DNA of 64,000 nt from positions 34,229 through 98,228 of the forward strand of contig NZ_FYDO01000027.1 in NCBI RefSeq assembly GCF_900187615.1, in the 5' to 3' direction. Each line of letters begins with the position of its first letter. Position 1 is the first letter of the stretch. Under the pieces are notes generated by a model. It was given only the letters and a program-made list of their open reading frames with translations. It was not told the origin of the DNA and did no database searches. The stretch is from Pseudomonas sp. Irchel s3f7 (lineage in GTDB: Bacteria > Pseudomonadota > Gammaproteobacteria > Pseudomonadales > Pseudomonadaceae). The position numbers and the translations under genes were made by a program. This document shows positions 42,544 through 50,468 of the stretch, one piece after another.

Positions 42544-44337
42544 TCAGAAGTTCACGCCAAAGCTCAGCGCTACAAAGTCGCGGTCTTCGAGGACGTTGTA
42601 GTCGCCACCGAAAAAGTCGGTGTAACTGAGGCTGGCGGTGTAGGTGTTGCGGTAGTCCGCGTCGACGCCGAGGCTGACGGCCTTGGCACCCTCGTTGAAC
42701 AGCCCGTTGGGGCCGTAGCCGTTCACGTCATGGGACCACGACAGGTTGGGACGGAAGTTGATCCCGGCGATCAGGTTGTTGTAATCAAGAATGGCGCGGG
42801 CGCGGTAACCCCACGACGTCGAGGTCACGAAACCGTCAGTGTCGCCGCCGAATCCATATTGGCCGTATACCGAATCGCGGCCATAACGCAGCTTGGTTCG
42901 CGACTCCAGGCCACCAACCCGCACCACGCCCGCCTCGCCCACCAGGGTCAGGCGATCTGCGCCGGCGATCTGATCGATGAAGTGCGTCAGGGTGCTCTGG
43001 ATTTGCGTCACTTCCTTGCGCCGATAGCCTTTGTTGTCGGCGCCTGGTGAGGTTGCAATGGGTGATGCCGCGCCGCCCGCGATCGGGTTGAGCATGGCCA
43101 GGGTCAGGTCGTTGGTGTTGACCTGAACAGGTGCGTTGGGGCGATAGCTGATTTCGCCGGTCCACGCGGTGCCGGTGGGCAAGGTCGTGGAGAAACTCGC
43201 GCCATAGAGACGAATATCCTCCGGGTACTCGAGGTAATACTGACCGCGACCGAGCATCACACTCTGGGCCAGCCCCGAACCGCTGCCGGGGGCGATGCGG
43301 TTGGCGGCGGCGACAATCCCCGGAATGCTCGCCAGCGTGCCGAGGCCGGCCGTGCTGGTCCCGACGTTAGGTGTGCGGCTGTGGTAGTTCATGAAGTACA
43401 AGCCGTACTCGGTATCGTCCCCGAGCCAACGCAGCGCCGTACCCCACTGCCCGGAATCCCGCGCATCGCGGTCACCGCCACGGGGCACGATCACGCCTTC
43501 CCTGCTGACCTCGAAACCCTGACCAAACGCTGCGGCAATCGGCTGCAACGGGGCAATGGCCGGGTTGGCGACGGTGTAGCCCTTGTTGCAGCCATCAGCC
43601 ACCACGTCGACGCCAAAGAAGGTGCCGCAGTTATCGACGACGGTCTGGTCCCATTCCAGTTGATAGAAGCCTTCCACGGTCAATTTGTCTGTCAGGCCCT
43701 GGGAGGCAAACAGCATGTTGACCGGAATCAGGCCTTCTTTGATCTCGGCACCGGGACGGCGGAACGCGGACACGTCGACCGGGTTGATGCTGTTGATCGA
43801 GTTGCCGATGAAGGTGCTCTCGCCCCAGCTGACCACCTGTTTACCGACACGCGCGGTGCCCGGCAGATCGGCAATCGAGTAGTTGTGATAGACGAACGCG
43901 TCGAGGATCTGCCCGCCGGAAGACTTGGCGCCTTCCTTGCGACCGTGATCGCTGATGGGTTTGAACTCGCGGTCTTCGTCCTTCAGTTCGAAGTCGTACC
44001 AGTACTTGCCACGAACGAACATACCGGTGTCGCCGTACTTCAACTCAAGGTCATGAATACCCTTGAAGATCTTCGAGAAAGTTTCACCTTTCTTGAAATT
44101 GAGTCGCCCGTCGTCACCGGTCGATGCCTGGCCGGAACCGCCGTTGACAGTGCCCACCAGGGCATCATCCGCGTCACGCATGCCCCAACTTGCGCCGACC
44201 GACAGAGAGGAGTCGAACGTCCCCTCGATTTCCCCGATATTGAACGAAACAGCCTGTGCCTGGGCACAGCAACCCAAAGCCACCGCAGCGGCCAGCGCCT
44301 GTGGTGTGAAGATGGCGCGCATTGTTGTTTTTGTCAT
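42544..44337 (-). CDS. DUF1302 outer-membrane-type protein
   Basis: A 597-residue exported protein of the DUF1302 family. The signal peptide is FTPQALAAAVALGCCAQAQA, followed by many short amphipathic strands with alternating glycines and aromatics, and a C-terminal Phe (DFVALSFGVNF), all consistent with an outer-membrane beta barrel. Typical blocks are GKYWYDFELKDEDREF, RVGKQVVSWGESTFI and DVSAFRRPGAEIKEGLIP. ATG 44337 has a GGGGAAG ribosome site. It is the first gene of the DUF1302-DUF1329 operon. A channel or sink for hydrophobic compounds is likely; substrate not known. Confidence 0.85.
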   Translation of the reverse strand: MTKTTMRAIFTPQALAAAVALGCCAQAQAVSFNIGEIEGTFDSSLSVGASWGMRDADDALVGTVNGGSGQASTGDDGRLNFKKGETFSKIFKGIHDLELKYGDTGMFVRGKYWYDFELKDEDREFKPISDHGRKEGAKSSGGQILDAFVYHNYSIADLPGTARVGKQVVSWGESTFIGNSINSINPVDVSAFRRPGAEIKEGLIPVNMLFASQGLTDKLTVEGFYQLEWDQTVVDNCGTFFGVDVVADGCNKGYTVANPAIAPLQPIAAAFGQGFEVSREGVIVPRGGDRDARDSGQWGTALRWLGDDTEYGLYFMNYHSRTPNVGTSTAGLGTLASIPGIVAAANRIAPGSGSGLAQSVMLGRGQYYLEYPEDIRLYGASFSTTLPTGTAWTGEISYRPNAPVQVNTNDLTLAMLNPIAGGAASPIATSPGADNKGYRRKEVTQIQSTLTHFIDQIAGADRLTLVGEAGVVRVGGLESRTKLRYGRDSVYGQYGFGGDTDGFVTSTSWGYRARAILDYNNLIAGINFRPNLSWSHDVNGYGPNGLFNEGAKAVSLGVDADYRNTYTASLSYTDFFGGDYNVLEDRDFVALSFGVNF

Positions 44338-44917
44338 GCGTCTTCCCCGGTGAGTGACAGAAGGCCTCACCCTACTGCCGGGCAACGGGGTCGATAAGCG
44401 CACCAAGGAGGTATTCGCGGTGTAGCTCTTAAGGATGACTGGCACAGCGGCATCACCCAGGCGTTAGACACAGAAACCCTGACTGTTGCCGGGGCTGCAA
44501 CAGTGCATGTCCGGAATCAGTATTTTTCCTTCGTGACCAAGGGCTTATTCTTGTCGGGCTTTCACGGAACATCGCTGAAAGCCCGGCAACGGCATCTGCC
44601 ATCGCCGAAAGACTTCAGATGAGCTGACAGTGTCGGTTCATCGCCCTGGGTACACTGACGTTGATTTGTAGCTCCTGGATCCAACGTCTTATTGGCCGCT
44701 GCGTTTGCAGCGGCCTTTTTTATGGGTGGGTTTTTTATTGGTAATGTTTGCGATTAAAAACTGCAGAAGCACTGAACTAATCACGCCTACATAACCCTCA
44801 GAAAACACCTACACGCATATGTAATCACAGAAGGCACTCGAGCAATTAAGGTGAACGACAAGCCCGTCAGCTTCTCATCTTCGACTGACGGTACATTCAT
44901 TCACTGCGAGTCACTTA
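44338..44917. other. intergenic region with hairpins and an orphan terminator
   Basis: About 580 bases between the DUF1302 start (minus) and the amidase start (plus). It must hold both promoters. It also has hairpins ACTGTTGC/GCAACAGT (44482-44504) and CGGGCTTTC/GAAAGCCCG (44555-44585), and a strong plus-strand terminator at 44694-44720 with no gene in front of it. A TACACT -10-like hexamer is at 44651. This may be a small RNA; no family recognised. Confidence 0.45.
44694..44720 (+). terminator. strong terminator without an upstream gene
   Basis: GGCCGCTGC/GCAGCGGCC stem with loop GTTT followed by TTTTT. No plus-strand coding gene lies upstream, so it probably ends a small RNA or blocks transcription into the amidase gene. 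Confidence 0.85.
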
Positions 44918-45688
44918 ATGAAACCCGTCGATTACAAGCAACACCGCTCGAACCGAAGCGTTAACAGTCGTGTACATTTTTTGATCTTTCACTATACGGC
45001 CGGTAACTTTTCCAGCTCCATAAATGCGCTGACCGGGCCTAATGTCAGCGCTCATTATTTGATTCCGGACATAACTGACCCCAGTTACTTAAAAGCCAAT
45101 CATACCGAGCAGGAAGTCTTCAACCTTGTCGATGAAACTCAGCGCGCCTGGCACGCGGGTGTCAGCCAGTGGGGTAACCGCAGCAATTTGAACGACACAT
45201 CAATCGGCATTGAAATCTTCAACCAGGCCTCGTTCACGGAGGGTGCGTTTACTTTTCCGCCGTACCACTGCGAACAGATTGTCGCGATTGAACAATTGGC
45301 GCTGAACATACTCATGCGATACCCGGACATCACCCCCACAAAGGTGTTGGGCCATTCCGATATTGCGGTCGGGCGTAAAAGCGATCCGGGGCCAATGTTT
45401 CCTTGGCACGCGCTTTACTTGAAAGGTATTGGAGCGTGGTTCGATGAGGCAACCCGAAACAACTTCCTCCAGCGTTTCAATACCTGCGGCCTTCCGGCCC
45501 GGAGCGAATTGCTGCGACTGTTCAAGACATACGGATACGATGTAACGGGGGCGTCGAGCGACAATGGCTTCCAACAACTGGTCCGGGCATTTCAGTTGCA
45601 CTTTCGTCCGGAAAACTACGACGGGGTGATGGATACGCAAACGGCAGCCAATCTGGCAGCATTGGTGTCCAAGTATTTTCCTGGCTGA
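44918..45688 (+). CDS. ampDh3: N-acetylmuramoyl-L-alanine amidase, AmpDh3-like
   Basis: A 256-residue zinc amidase that cuts the MurNAc-L-Ala bond of peptidoglycan. It resembles P. aeruginosa AmpDh3 along its length: HFLIFHYTAGNFSSSINALTG with zinc ligand His25, DTSIGIEIFN with catalytic Glu99, and GHSDIAVGRKSDPGP with His146 and Asp156, then a C-terminal peptidoglycan-binding domain (LLRLFKTYGYDVTG, FQLHFRPENYDGVMDTQTAANLAALV). There is no signal peptide; AmpDh3 is known to be delivered by type VI secretion in P. aeruginosa. No T6SS gene is nearby here. Confidence 0.87.
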   Translation: MKPVDYKQHRSNRSVNSRVHFLIFHYTAGNFSSSINALTGPNVSAHYLIPDITDPSYLKANHTEQEVFNLVDETQRAWHAGVSQWGNRSNLNDTSIGIEIFNQASFTEGAFTFPPYHCEQIVAIEQLALNILMRYPDITPTKVLGHSDIAVGRKSDPGPMFPWHALYLKGIGAWFDEATRNNFLQRFNTCGLPARSELLRLFKTYGYDVTGASSDNGFQQLVRAFQLHFRPENYDGVMDTQTAANLAALVSKYFPG

Positions 45689-45762
45689 CCCATGCCGGTC
45701 ACTCTTCCAGATCGACGTACTCAAAAGCGGCAAGGTCATTCAACACGACCTTGCCCTCGGCG

Positions 45763-46674
45763 TTAAAGTGAGTACTTCTGCAAGTTCCCCATCATTTCCT
45801 TCAGCGCTTCAATGTTGTCTTTCGGGTGCGCCGCGCCTTCGAAGTCGCAGATCTGTTGCCAGTGCGCCGCCACGTCTTCCGGAGAGAAACCGGCCCGAGG
45901 ATCAAACCCGGCACCGAGGCTGCGTTCCCAGCGGACTTTGCCCATCCAGCCGCCGCCGACTTCGAACAGGCCGGAGGTGTCCTGGCAGTTTTCGCTGGCG
46001 AGGTACACCACCAGCGGGCTGACCAGTTCCGGTTTGAGTTGCTCGAACACCTGTGGCGGGATCAGGCCTTCGGTCATACGCGTGCCGCCGGTGGGGGCGA
46101 TGGCGTTGACCAGGATGTTGTTCTTGCGGCCCTCGATGGCCAGTGTGCGGGTCAGGCCGTAGAGGCCGAGCTTGGCCATGCCGTAGTTGGACTGGCCGAA
46201 GTTACCGTAAATACCTGACGTGGACGCGGTGAAGATCACCCGACCGTAGTTTTGCTCGCGCATGTGCGGCCAGGCGGCGCGGGTAACTTTGTAGGCGCCT
46301 TCGACGTGGACGCGGTAAACCAGGTCCCAATCGGCGTCGTCCATTTTGTGGAAGGTCTTGTCCCGCAGGATCCCGGCGTTGTTGACCACTACGTCGACAC
46401 GGCCGAAGACGTTGAGGGCATGCTGGACGATTTTGTCGCCGTCAGTGACCGAGTCGTGGTTGGCTTCGGCAATGCCGCCGGCCTCACGGATTTCCGCCAC
46501 TACACGGTCAGCGGCCGAAGCGTTGGCGCCTTCACCCTGGGCCGAACCACCGAGATCGTTGACCAGCACTTTGGCGCCCTGTTTGGCGAACAGCAGCGCG
46601 TGGGCCCGTCCCAGGCCACCACCGGCACCGGTGATGATCACGACTTTATCTTCGAAACGCACAGACTCATTCAT
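45763..46674 (-). CDS. short-chain dehydrogenase (3-hydroxyacyl-CoA dehydrogenase-like)
   Basis: A 303-residue SDR. The cofactor motif is VVIITGAGGGLGRAHALLFA, NAG is in VVVNNAGILRD, and the catalytic Ser-Tyr-Lys set is in TASTSGIYGNFGQSNYGMAKLG. The layout (KVLVNDLGGSAQGEG and VNAIAPTGGTRMTEG) matches the dehydrogenase domain of multifunctional enzyme type 2 and bacterial counterparts that act on 3-hydroxyacyl-CoA. ATG 46674 (MNESVRFEDK) has GGAG in front. It stands alone on the minus strand. Confidence 0.88.
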   Translation of the reverse strand: MNESVRFEDKVVIITGAGGGLGRAHALLFAKQGAKVLVNDLGGSAQGEGANASAADRVVAEIREAGGIAEANHDSVTDGDKIVQHALNVFGRVDVVVNNAGILRDKTFHKMDDADWDLVYRVHVEGAYKVTRAAWPHMREQNYGRVIFTASTSGIYGNFGQSNYGMAKLGLYGLTRTLAIEGRKNNILVNAIAPTGGTRMTEGLIPPQVFEQLKPELVSPLVVYLASENCQDTSGLFEVGGGWMGKVRWERSLGAGFDPRAGFSPEDVAAHWQQICDFEGAAHPKDNIEALKEMMGNLQKYSL

Positions 46675-46811
46675 GGGGGGACTCCAGCAGGCCAAGGGAC
46701 TATGGGGCTGAGTGTCAGGCACGGCGCAGCGGGTCACAATGAACAGGGGCAAGGCTGAATGGTGCGCGATAAGGCTGGGGGATGATGCGGGAGGGTTTTC
46801 AAGCGGCCATC

Positions 46812-46886
46812 AAAAGATCGCACCTTCGGCAGCGCCTGCAGGGTGCATGCCTATCTCCGTAGGAGCTGTCGAAGGCTGCGATCTTT
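46812..46886. repeat. REP doublet (GATCGCACCTTCGGCAGC class)
   Basis: AAAAGATCGCACCTTCGGCA and GTCGAAGGCTGCGATCTTTT form an inverted pair; the middle holds GTAGGAGC. It abuts the stop codon of the alpha/beta hydrolase gene. Confidence 0.75.
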
Positions 46887-47789
46887 TCAGGAACACGCCA
46901 CCTTGCGTTCCGCCGAAAGTAATTGATCTCGAAATGCCAGGTAATGCTTGAGCACCAGGCTCGGCGCCTCAATTTGTGGGTAGTGGCCAATCCCGGGCAA
47001 CAGGACCGTGTCTGCGTCCGGAATCAACTCCCGGTACCGCTCGACCATGTGCGCGCCGGAGATCGGATCGACTTCGCCATCGATCACCCGCATCGGCACT
47101 TCACCCCGCTGCATCGCGCCCACCCAGCGGTCGCGACAGACGCGGCGCTCGGGGATATAGCCGATCAGCTTGTGCATGATCCGTGGCCCGTGATGACGCT
47201 CGACCAGGCTCCAGAAATCATCCATCTCACTTTCACTGGGACAGGTCTGCGGCCCGAAAATCTGCCGAAAACTTTTCACCAGCCCGTCTCGACTGAAGGC
47301 ACGACCGATCATCCAGCCCAACGGGCTGAGCAGGAGTTTTTGCATCAGCACCGGACGATGGGTTTCAGGAAACAGGCCACCATTGAGAAACACGCAACTG
47401 GCCAGCTGCCCATGCGACTCGTAATGCCGCGCCAGCAGTTCCTGGGCCACGCTGTCGCCGTAGTCGTGAGCCAACAGGTGCACCGGTTGCTCGACACTCA
47501 GGTGAGCGAGCAACGCCTGTTGCAGATCCGCCTGCTCCAGCAGGCTGTACTCATGATTGGCCGGTTTGTCCGAATCGCCGAAGCCGAGCATGTCGCAGGC
47601 AATCACACGGTAACGCTGGGACAGTGGCTGCCACAGGTAATGCCAGTCCCAACTGGCGGTCGGAAAGCCGTGGATGAGCAACAACGGGTCACCCTGCCCT
47701 GCCGTCCAGTAATGGATGCCATGACCACGGAACATGAACGTCTGGCTGCGCTTGCGCCAGACACACAGGGGGATCTCGGTGAGTGCCAT
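46887..47789 (-). CDS. alpha/beta hydrolase (epoxide-hydrolase/dehalogenase-like)
   Basis: A 300-residue alpha/beta hydrolase. The oxyanion region is LLLIHGFPTASWDW, the nucleophile elbow is LLAHDYGDSVAQE where the nucleophile position is Asp (as in epoxide hydrolases and haloalkane dehalogenases, not Ser), and the catalytic His is in LPGIGHYPQIE. So it probably opens epoxides or dehalogenates rather than cleaving esters. Its ATG overlaps the stop codon of the class II aldolase gene (TAATG), so the two are translationally coupled. Substrate unknown. Confidence 0.85.
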   Translation of the reverse strand: MALTEIPLCVWRKRSQTFMFRGHGIHYWTAGQGDPLLLIHGFPTASWDWHYLWQPLSQRYRVIACDMLGFGDSDKPANHEYSLLEQADLQQALLAHLSVEQPVHLLAHDYGDSVAQELLARHYESHGQLASCVFLNGGLFPETHRPVLMQKLLLSPLGWMIGRAFSRDGLVKSFRQIFGPQTCPSESEMDDFWSLVERHHGPRIMHKLIGYIPERRVCRDRWVGAMQRGEVPMRVIDGEVDPISGAHMVERYRELIPDADTVLLPGIGHYPQIEAPSLVLKHYLAFRDQLLSAERKVACS

Positions 47790-48571
47790 TAGAGTTTATA
47801 ACCCGGGTCCAGTTTATCGAGTTTGCGCAGCAGCGCCGGCCAGGCCAGCGCTCCACCCATTCCTTGAGCACTTCTGGTAACACCCGCGATCATGGCCTTG
47901 GCACCGGCCAGGATCTGCGGTTCGATGGCAATCAGTTCAGCGCCGCCGCTCTGCGCCATGACCTGAATGTCGCAGGCACGCTGGAAGATGAACATCATCA
48001 GAAACGTGTCGGCGATGGTGCTGCCGCAGGTCAACAGGCCGTGGTTGTGCAGCATCAGGAAGTTGTTTTCTCCGAGGTCGGCTTGCAGTCGCGCTTTCTC
48101 GTCGTGATTGATCGCAACGCCTTCGTAGGCGTGGTAAGCGAGGCTGGAAAGGACAAACAATGATTGCTGGCTGATCGGCAAAACGCCTTGTTTCTGCGCC
48201 GACACCGCAACGCCTGACGCCGTATGGGTATGCAGCACGCATTCGACGTCGTGGCGAACCTCGTGCACCGCACTGTGGATGGTGTAGCCCGCCGGGTTGA
48301 TCTCGTAAGGGCTGTCCATCAACTTGTTGCCGGCCTGATCGACCTTGACCAGGCTTGATGCGGTAATTTCGTGAAACATCAGCCCGAACGGGTTGATCAG
48401 GAAGTCTTCGGTACCAGGCACTTTGGCCGAGATGTGGGTGAAAACCAGATCGTCCCAGCCATGTTGCGCAACCAGTCGGTAGCAGGCCGCGAGGTCAACA
48501 CGGGTTTGCCATTCGGCTGCACTGACCCGGTCTTTGACACTGCGTGGCGATTGGGTGGGGGCTATGTTCAC
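47789..48571 (-). CDS. class II aldolase/adducin family protein
   Basis: A 260-residue protein of the class II aldolase (fuculose-phosphate aldolase/adducin head) family, usually zinc enzymes acting on sugar phosphates or simple hydroxyacids. The visible blocks are GWDDLVFTHISAKVPGTEDFLINPFG, CVLHTHTASGVAVSAQ with the HTH zinc pair, NNFLMLHNHGLLTCG, and TIADTFLMMFIFQRAC. The start is GTG 48571 (MNIAPTQSPRS), behind a GAGG. It forms a two-gene unit with the following hydrolase. Confidence 0.87.
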   Translation of the reverse strand: MNIAPTQSPRSVKDRVSAAEWQTRVDLAACYRLVAQHGWDDLVFTHISAKVPGTEDFLINPFGLMFHEITASSLVKVDQAGNKLMDSPYEINPAGYTIHSAVHEVRHDVECVLHTHTASGVAVSAQKQGVLPISQQSLFVLSSLAYHAYEGVAINHDEKARLQADLGENNFLMLHNHGLLTCGSTIADTFLMMFIFQRACDIQVMAQSGGAELIAIEPQILAGAKAMIAGVTRSAQGMGGALAWPALLRKLDKLDPGYKL

Positions 48572-48769
48572 GGCGAGGAACCTCGATCTTTTTATTATGG
48601 AGTGTTTCCAATAGATCGAGTCTAGTCACCCCACGGGGTTCGTATAGTTGCATTGGCAGCCAGCTTGATGGCCTGACGAGTCACTGCGCTGGCGAAATCA
48701 TGGCCATGTCAAAGTACCGACGTCAAACATGGCCATACGTGCCGTTTTCAGCGCTCAGTCAGAACACCG

Positions 48770-49225
48770 TCAAGCGTTCAAGGCGCTGATCAAATCTGCC
48801 AGCCAAGGCTCGGCGTCGGTTTCAGGGGTCACGCTTTCGCTGGCATCCAGACGCAGCATCGGCAAGACCTCTCGAACGCCAAGTTCAGCGAACAATTCAC
48901 GCATTTGCTCGCCACCACCGCAGAACGTGTCGCCATAACTCGCATCGCCCAATCCGATGACTGCACCCGGCAAACCACGCCAGGCGGCCGGCAATTGATC
49001 ACGAATGGTCGAGTACAGCGGCTGCAGGTTGTCCGGCAATTCGCCCATGCCAGTGGTCGATGTCACGGCCAGAAAAGCTTCGGGGCCGAAAGCCTGAATA
49101 TCGGCAAGGGTCGCACGTGGGTTGTGCAGCGTTTCGAAACCGGCCTTGTTCAAAATGCTGGCCGCGTGCCGGGCGACTTCTTCAGCCGTGCCGTACACCG
49201 AGCCGGAAATGATGGCGACTTTCAT
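48770..49225 (-). CDS. flavodoxin (MioC-like)
   Basis: A 151-residue flavodoxin. The FMN-phosphate loop is ISGSVYGTAEEVA at the N-terminus, with ring-binding loops in TSTTGMGELPDN and GLGDASYGDTFCGGGEQM. It resembles E. coli MioC and its Pseudomonas counterpart. ATG 49225 has AGGAT in front; an in-frame TTG precedes it. It is divergent from the LOV gene, with an 8-bp inverted repeat between them. Confidence 0.88.
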   Translation of the reverse strand: MKVAIISGSVYGTAEEVARHAASILNKAGFETLHNPRATLADIQAFGPEAFLAVTSTTGMGELPDNLQPLYSTIRDQLPAAWRGLPGAVIGLGDASYGDTFCGGGEQMRELFAELGVREVLPMLRLDASESVTPETDAEPWLADLISALNA

Positions 49226-49276
49226 CAATCTGATCCTGAATCCGAGTGAAAGGACCGGGATATTAACAGCACGTTC

Positions 49277-49310
49277 TTGATTGTTCTCTTAGAATGCAAT
49301 CGACAATCAA
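49277..49310. promoter_or_regulatory. inverted repeat upstream of the LOV gene
   Basis: TTGATTGT (49277-49284) and ACAATCAA (49303-49310) are perfect 8-bp arms, 18 nt apart, in the flavodoxin/LOV divergent region, 19 bases before the LOV start codon. It is an operator candidate; the binding protein is unknown. Confidence 0.35.
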
Positions 49311-49328
49311 TCAGCCAGGGACGCTACG

Positions 49329-49805
49329 ATGATTAACGCACAGCTGCTGCAAATGGTGATTAACGCTTCCAACGACGGCATCGTGATCGCCGAGAAAGAA
49401 GGCGAGCAGGACAACATCCTGATTTACGTCAACCCGGCGTTCGAACGCCTCACCGGGTACTCCAGCGAAGAAATCCTCTATCAGGATTGCCGCTTTCTCC
49501 AGTCCGGCGACCGCGACCAGGAGGCCTTGCCATTGATTCGCACGGCATTGGACAGTCAAGGTTCGTGCCGGGAAATCCTCCGAAACTATCGCAAGGATGG
49601 CACTCCCTTCTGGAATGAACTGTCCCTTTCGACAGTAAAAAATCCGCACGATGGCCAGGTTTATTTCGTCGGTGTGCAAAAGGACGTCACGGTCCAGGTC
49701 AAGGCACAGCAGCGGGTTGCGCAACTCGAAGCACAGTTGGCCGACGTACAGGCCGAACTGGCTGCACTTAAAGCGACGAACGGCCAAAACAAAACACCGA
49801 ATTAA
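49329..49805 (+). CDS. short LOV photoreceptor (PpSB-LOV-like)
   Basis: A 158-residue blue-light receptor made of one LOV (PAS) domain (residues about 10-120) plus a C-terminal coiled-coil helix. The FMN-adduct cysteine is Cys54 in YQDCRFLQ, the short-LOV variant of the classic NCRFLQ motif, followed by LRNYRKDGTPFWNELSLS and VYFVGVQKDVT. It closely resembles the short LOV proteins of P. putida, which have no effector domain. It is near a LitR-like MerR gene and folM, a combination tied to light-controlled gene expression in P. putida, where a short LOV protein antagonises the LitR repressor. Confidence 0.9.
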   Translation: MINAQLLQMVINASNDGIVIAEKEGEQDNILIYVNPAFERLTGYSSEEILYQDCRFLQSGDRDQEALPLIRTALDSQGSCREILRNYRKDGTPFWNELSLSTVKNPHDGQVYFVGVQKDVTVQVKAQQRVAQLEAQLADVQAELAALKATNGQNKTPN

Positions 49806-49859
49806 TGGTCATTAACTACAATCACCAATGCTTTTGTAACTATTTCTTTCGAGTTGGCC

Positions 49860-50465
49860 ATGCAGCGCGACGCACTCCTGACGCAAGATGAGCTGGATTT
49901 CATCCAGACCATGCAACACAACCCCCAACTCAATGTGCGGGACGCAACGTCGAGCCTGCTCGTTAATGGCGGATCGCAAATCCGCGACTTGCTCACGCGC
50001 CTGGCAGCCCATGAGCAAGTCACCATCCAGGCCAATTTCGAAAATCAGCAAATGACCTTCCCCCTGCATCTGGTGGAAGACGAGTTTCATGCGATGCACC
50101 TGCGTCTCGGTGTTCCCAGCATCTATGAAGACGGCCCCATGGTCCGGCCTTGGCGCCTGGTCCTCGAGGAGCCGGTGGCCCTGGAAAATGCCAAAGGCCA
50201 TCCCGGCACGATGTGGGTTCATGAGGTGTCATGCAAAGGGGTCTTGCTGGAAGTGCGCAACAAGACCAAGCCACCGAAGCATTTCGCGTTGTGGTTCAGC
50301 CCGTCAGGCTATGAGCGGATTGCGTTGCGGGGCACTTTCGAGAAAGAAACCGAACAGGGTTTCTACGCCTACGAATTGAATCAGAGTGACTCGGACGAAA
50401 CCGAGCGCCTGCGCCAGTACATTCTGCAACAGCATCGCCTGACCCATCCCGCGCTGCACCTTTAA
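49860..50465 (+). CDS. uncharacterised 201-aa protein, possibly PilZ-like
   Basis: A 201-residue soluble protein with an N-terminal helical segment (LLTQDELDFIQTMQHNPQLN) and a C-terminal beta-rich domain (VRPWRLVLEEPVALENAKGH, then MWVHEVSCKGVLLEVRN). The EVSCKGVLLEV block recalls the D/N-x-S-x-x-G element of PilZ c-di-GMP domains, but the preceding RxxxR motif is not clear, so I hold this weakly. ATG 49860 is used; the frame has a TTG two codons earlier. It lies 55 nt after the LOV gene on the same strand, suggesting a functional link to light sensing, and is convergent with the MerR gene. Confidence 0.7.
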   Translation: MQRDALLTQDELDFIQTMQHNPQLNVRDATSSLLVNGGSQIRDLLTRLAAHEQVTIQANFENQQMTFPLHLVEDEFHAMHLRLGVPSIYEDGPMVRPWRLVLEEPVALENAKGHPGTMWVHEVSCKGVLLEVRNKTKPPKHFALWFSPSGYERIALRGTFEKETEQGFYAYELNQSDSDETERLRQYILQQHRLTHPALHL

Positions 50466-50468
50466 GAC

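Noticed and set aside
46812..46886. possible CRISPR-like repeat
   Set aside because: It is one inverted REP doublet, not a series of direct repeats with spacers. No CRISPR array was seen anywhere in the window.
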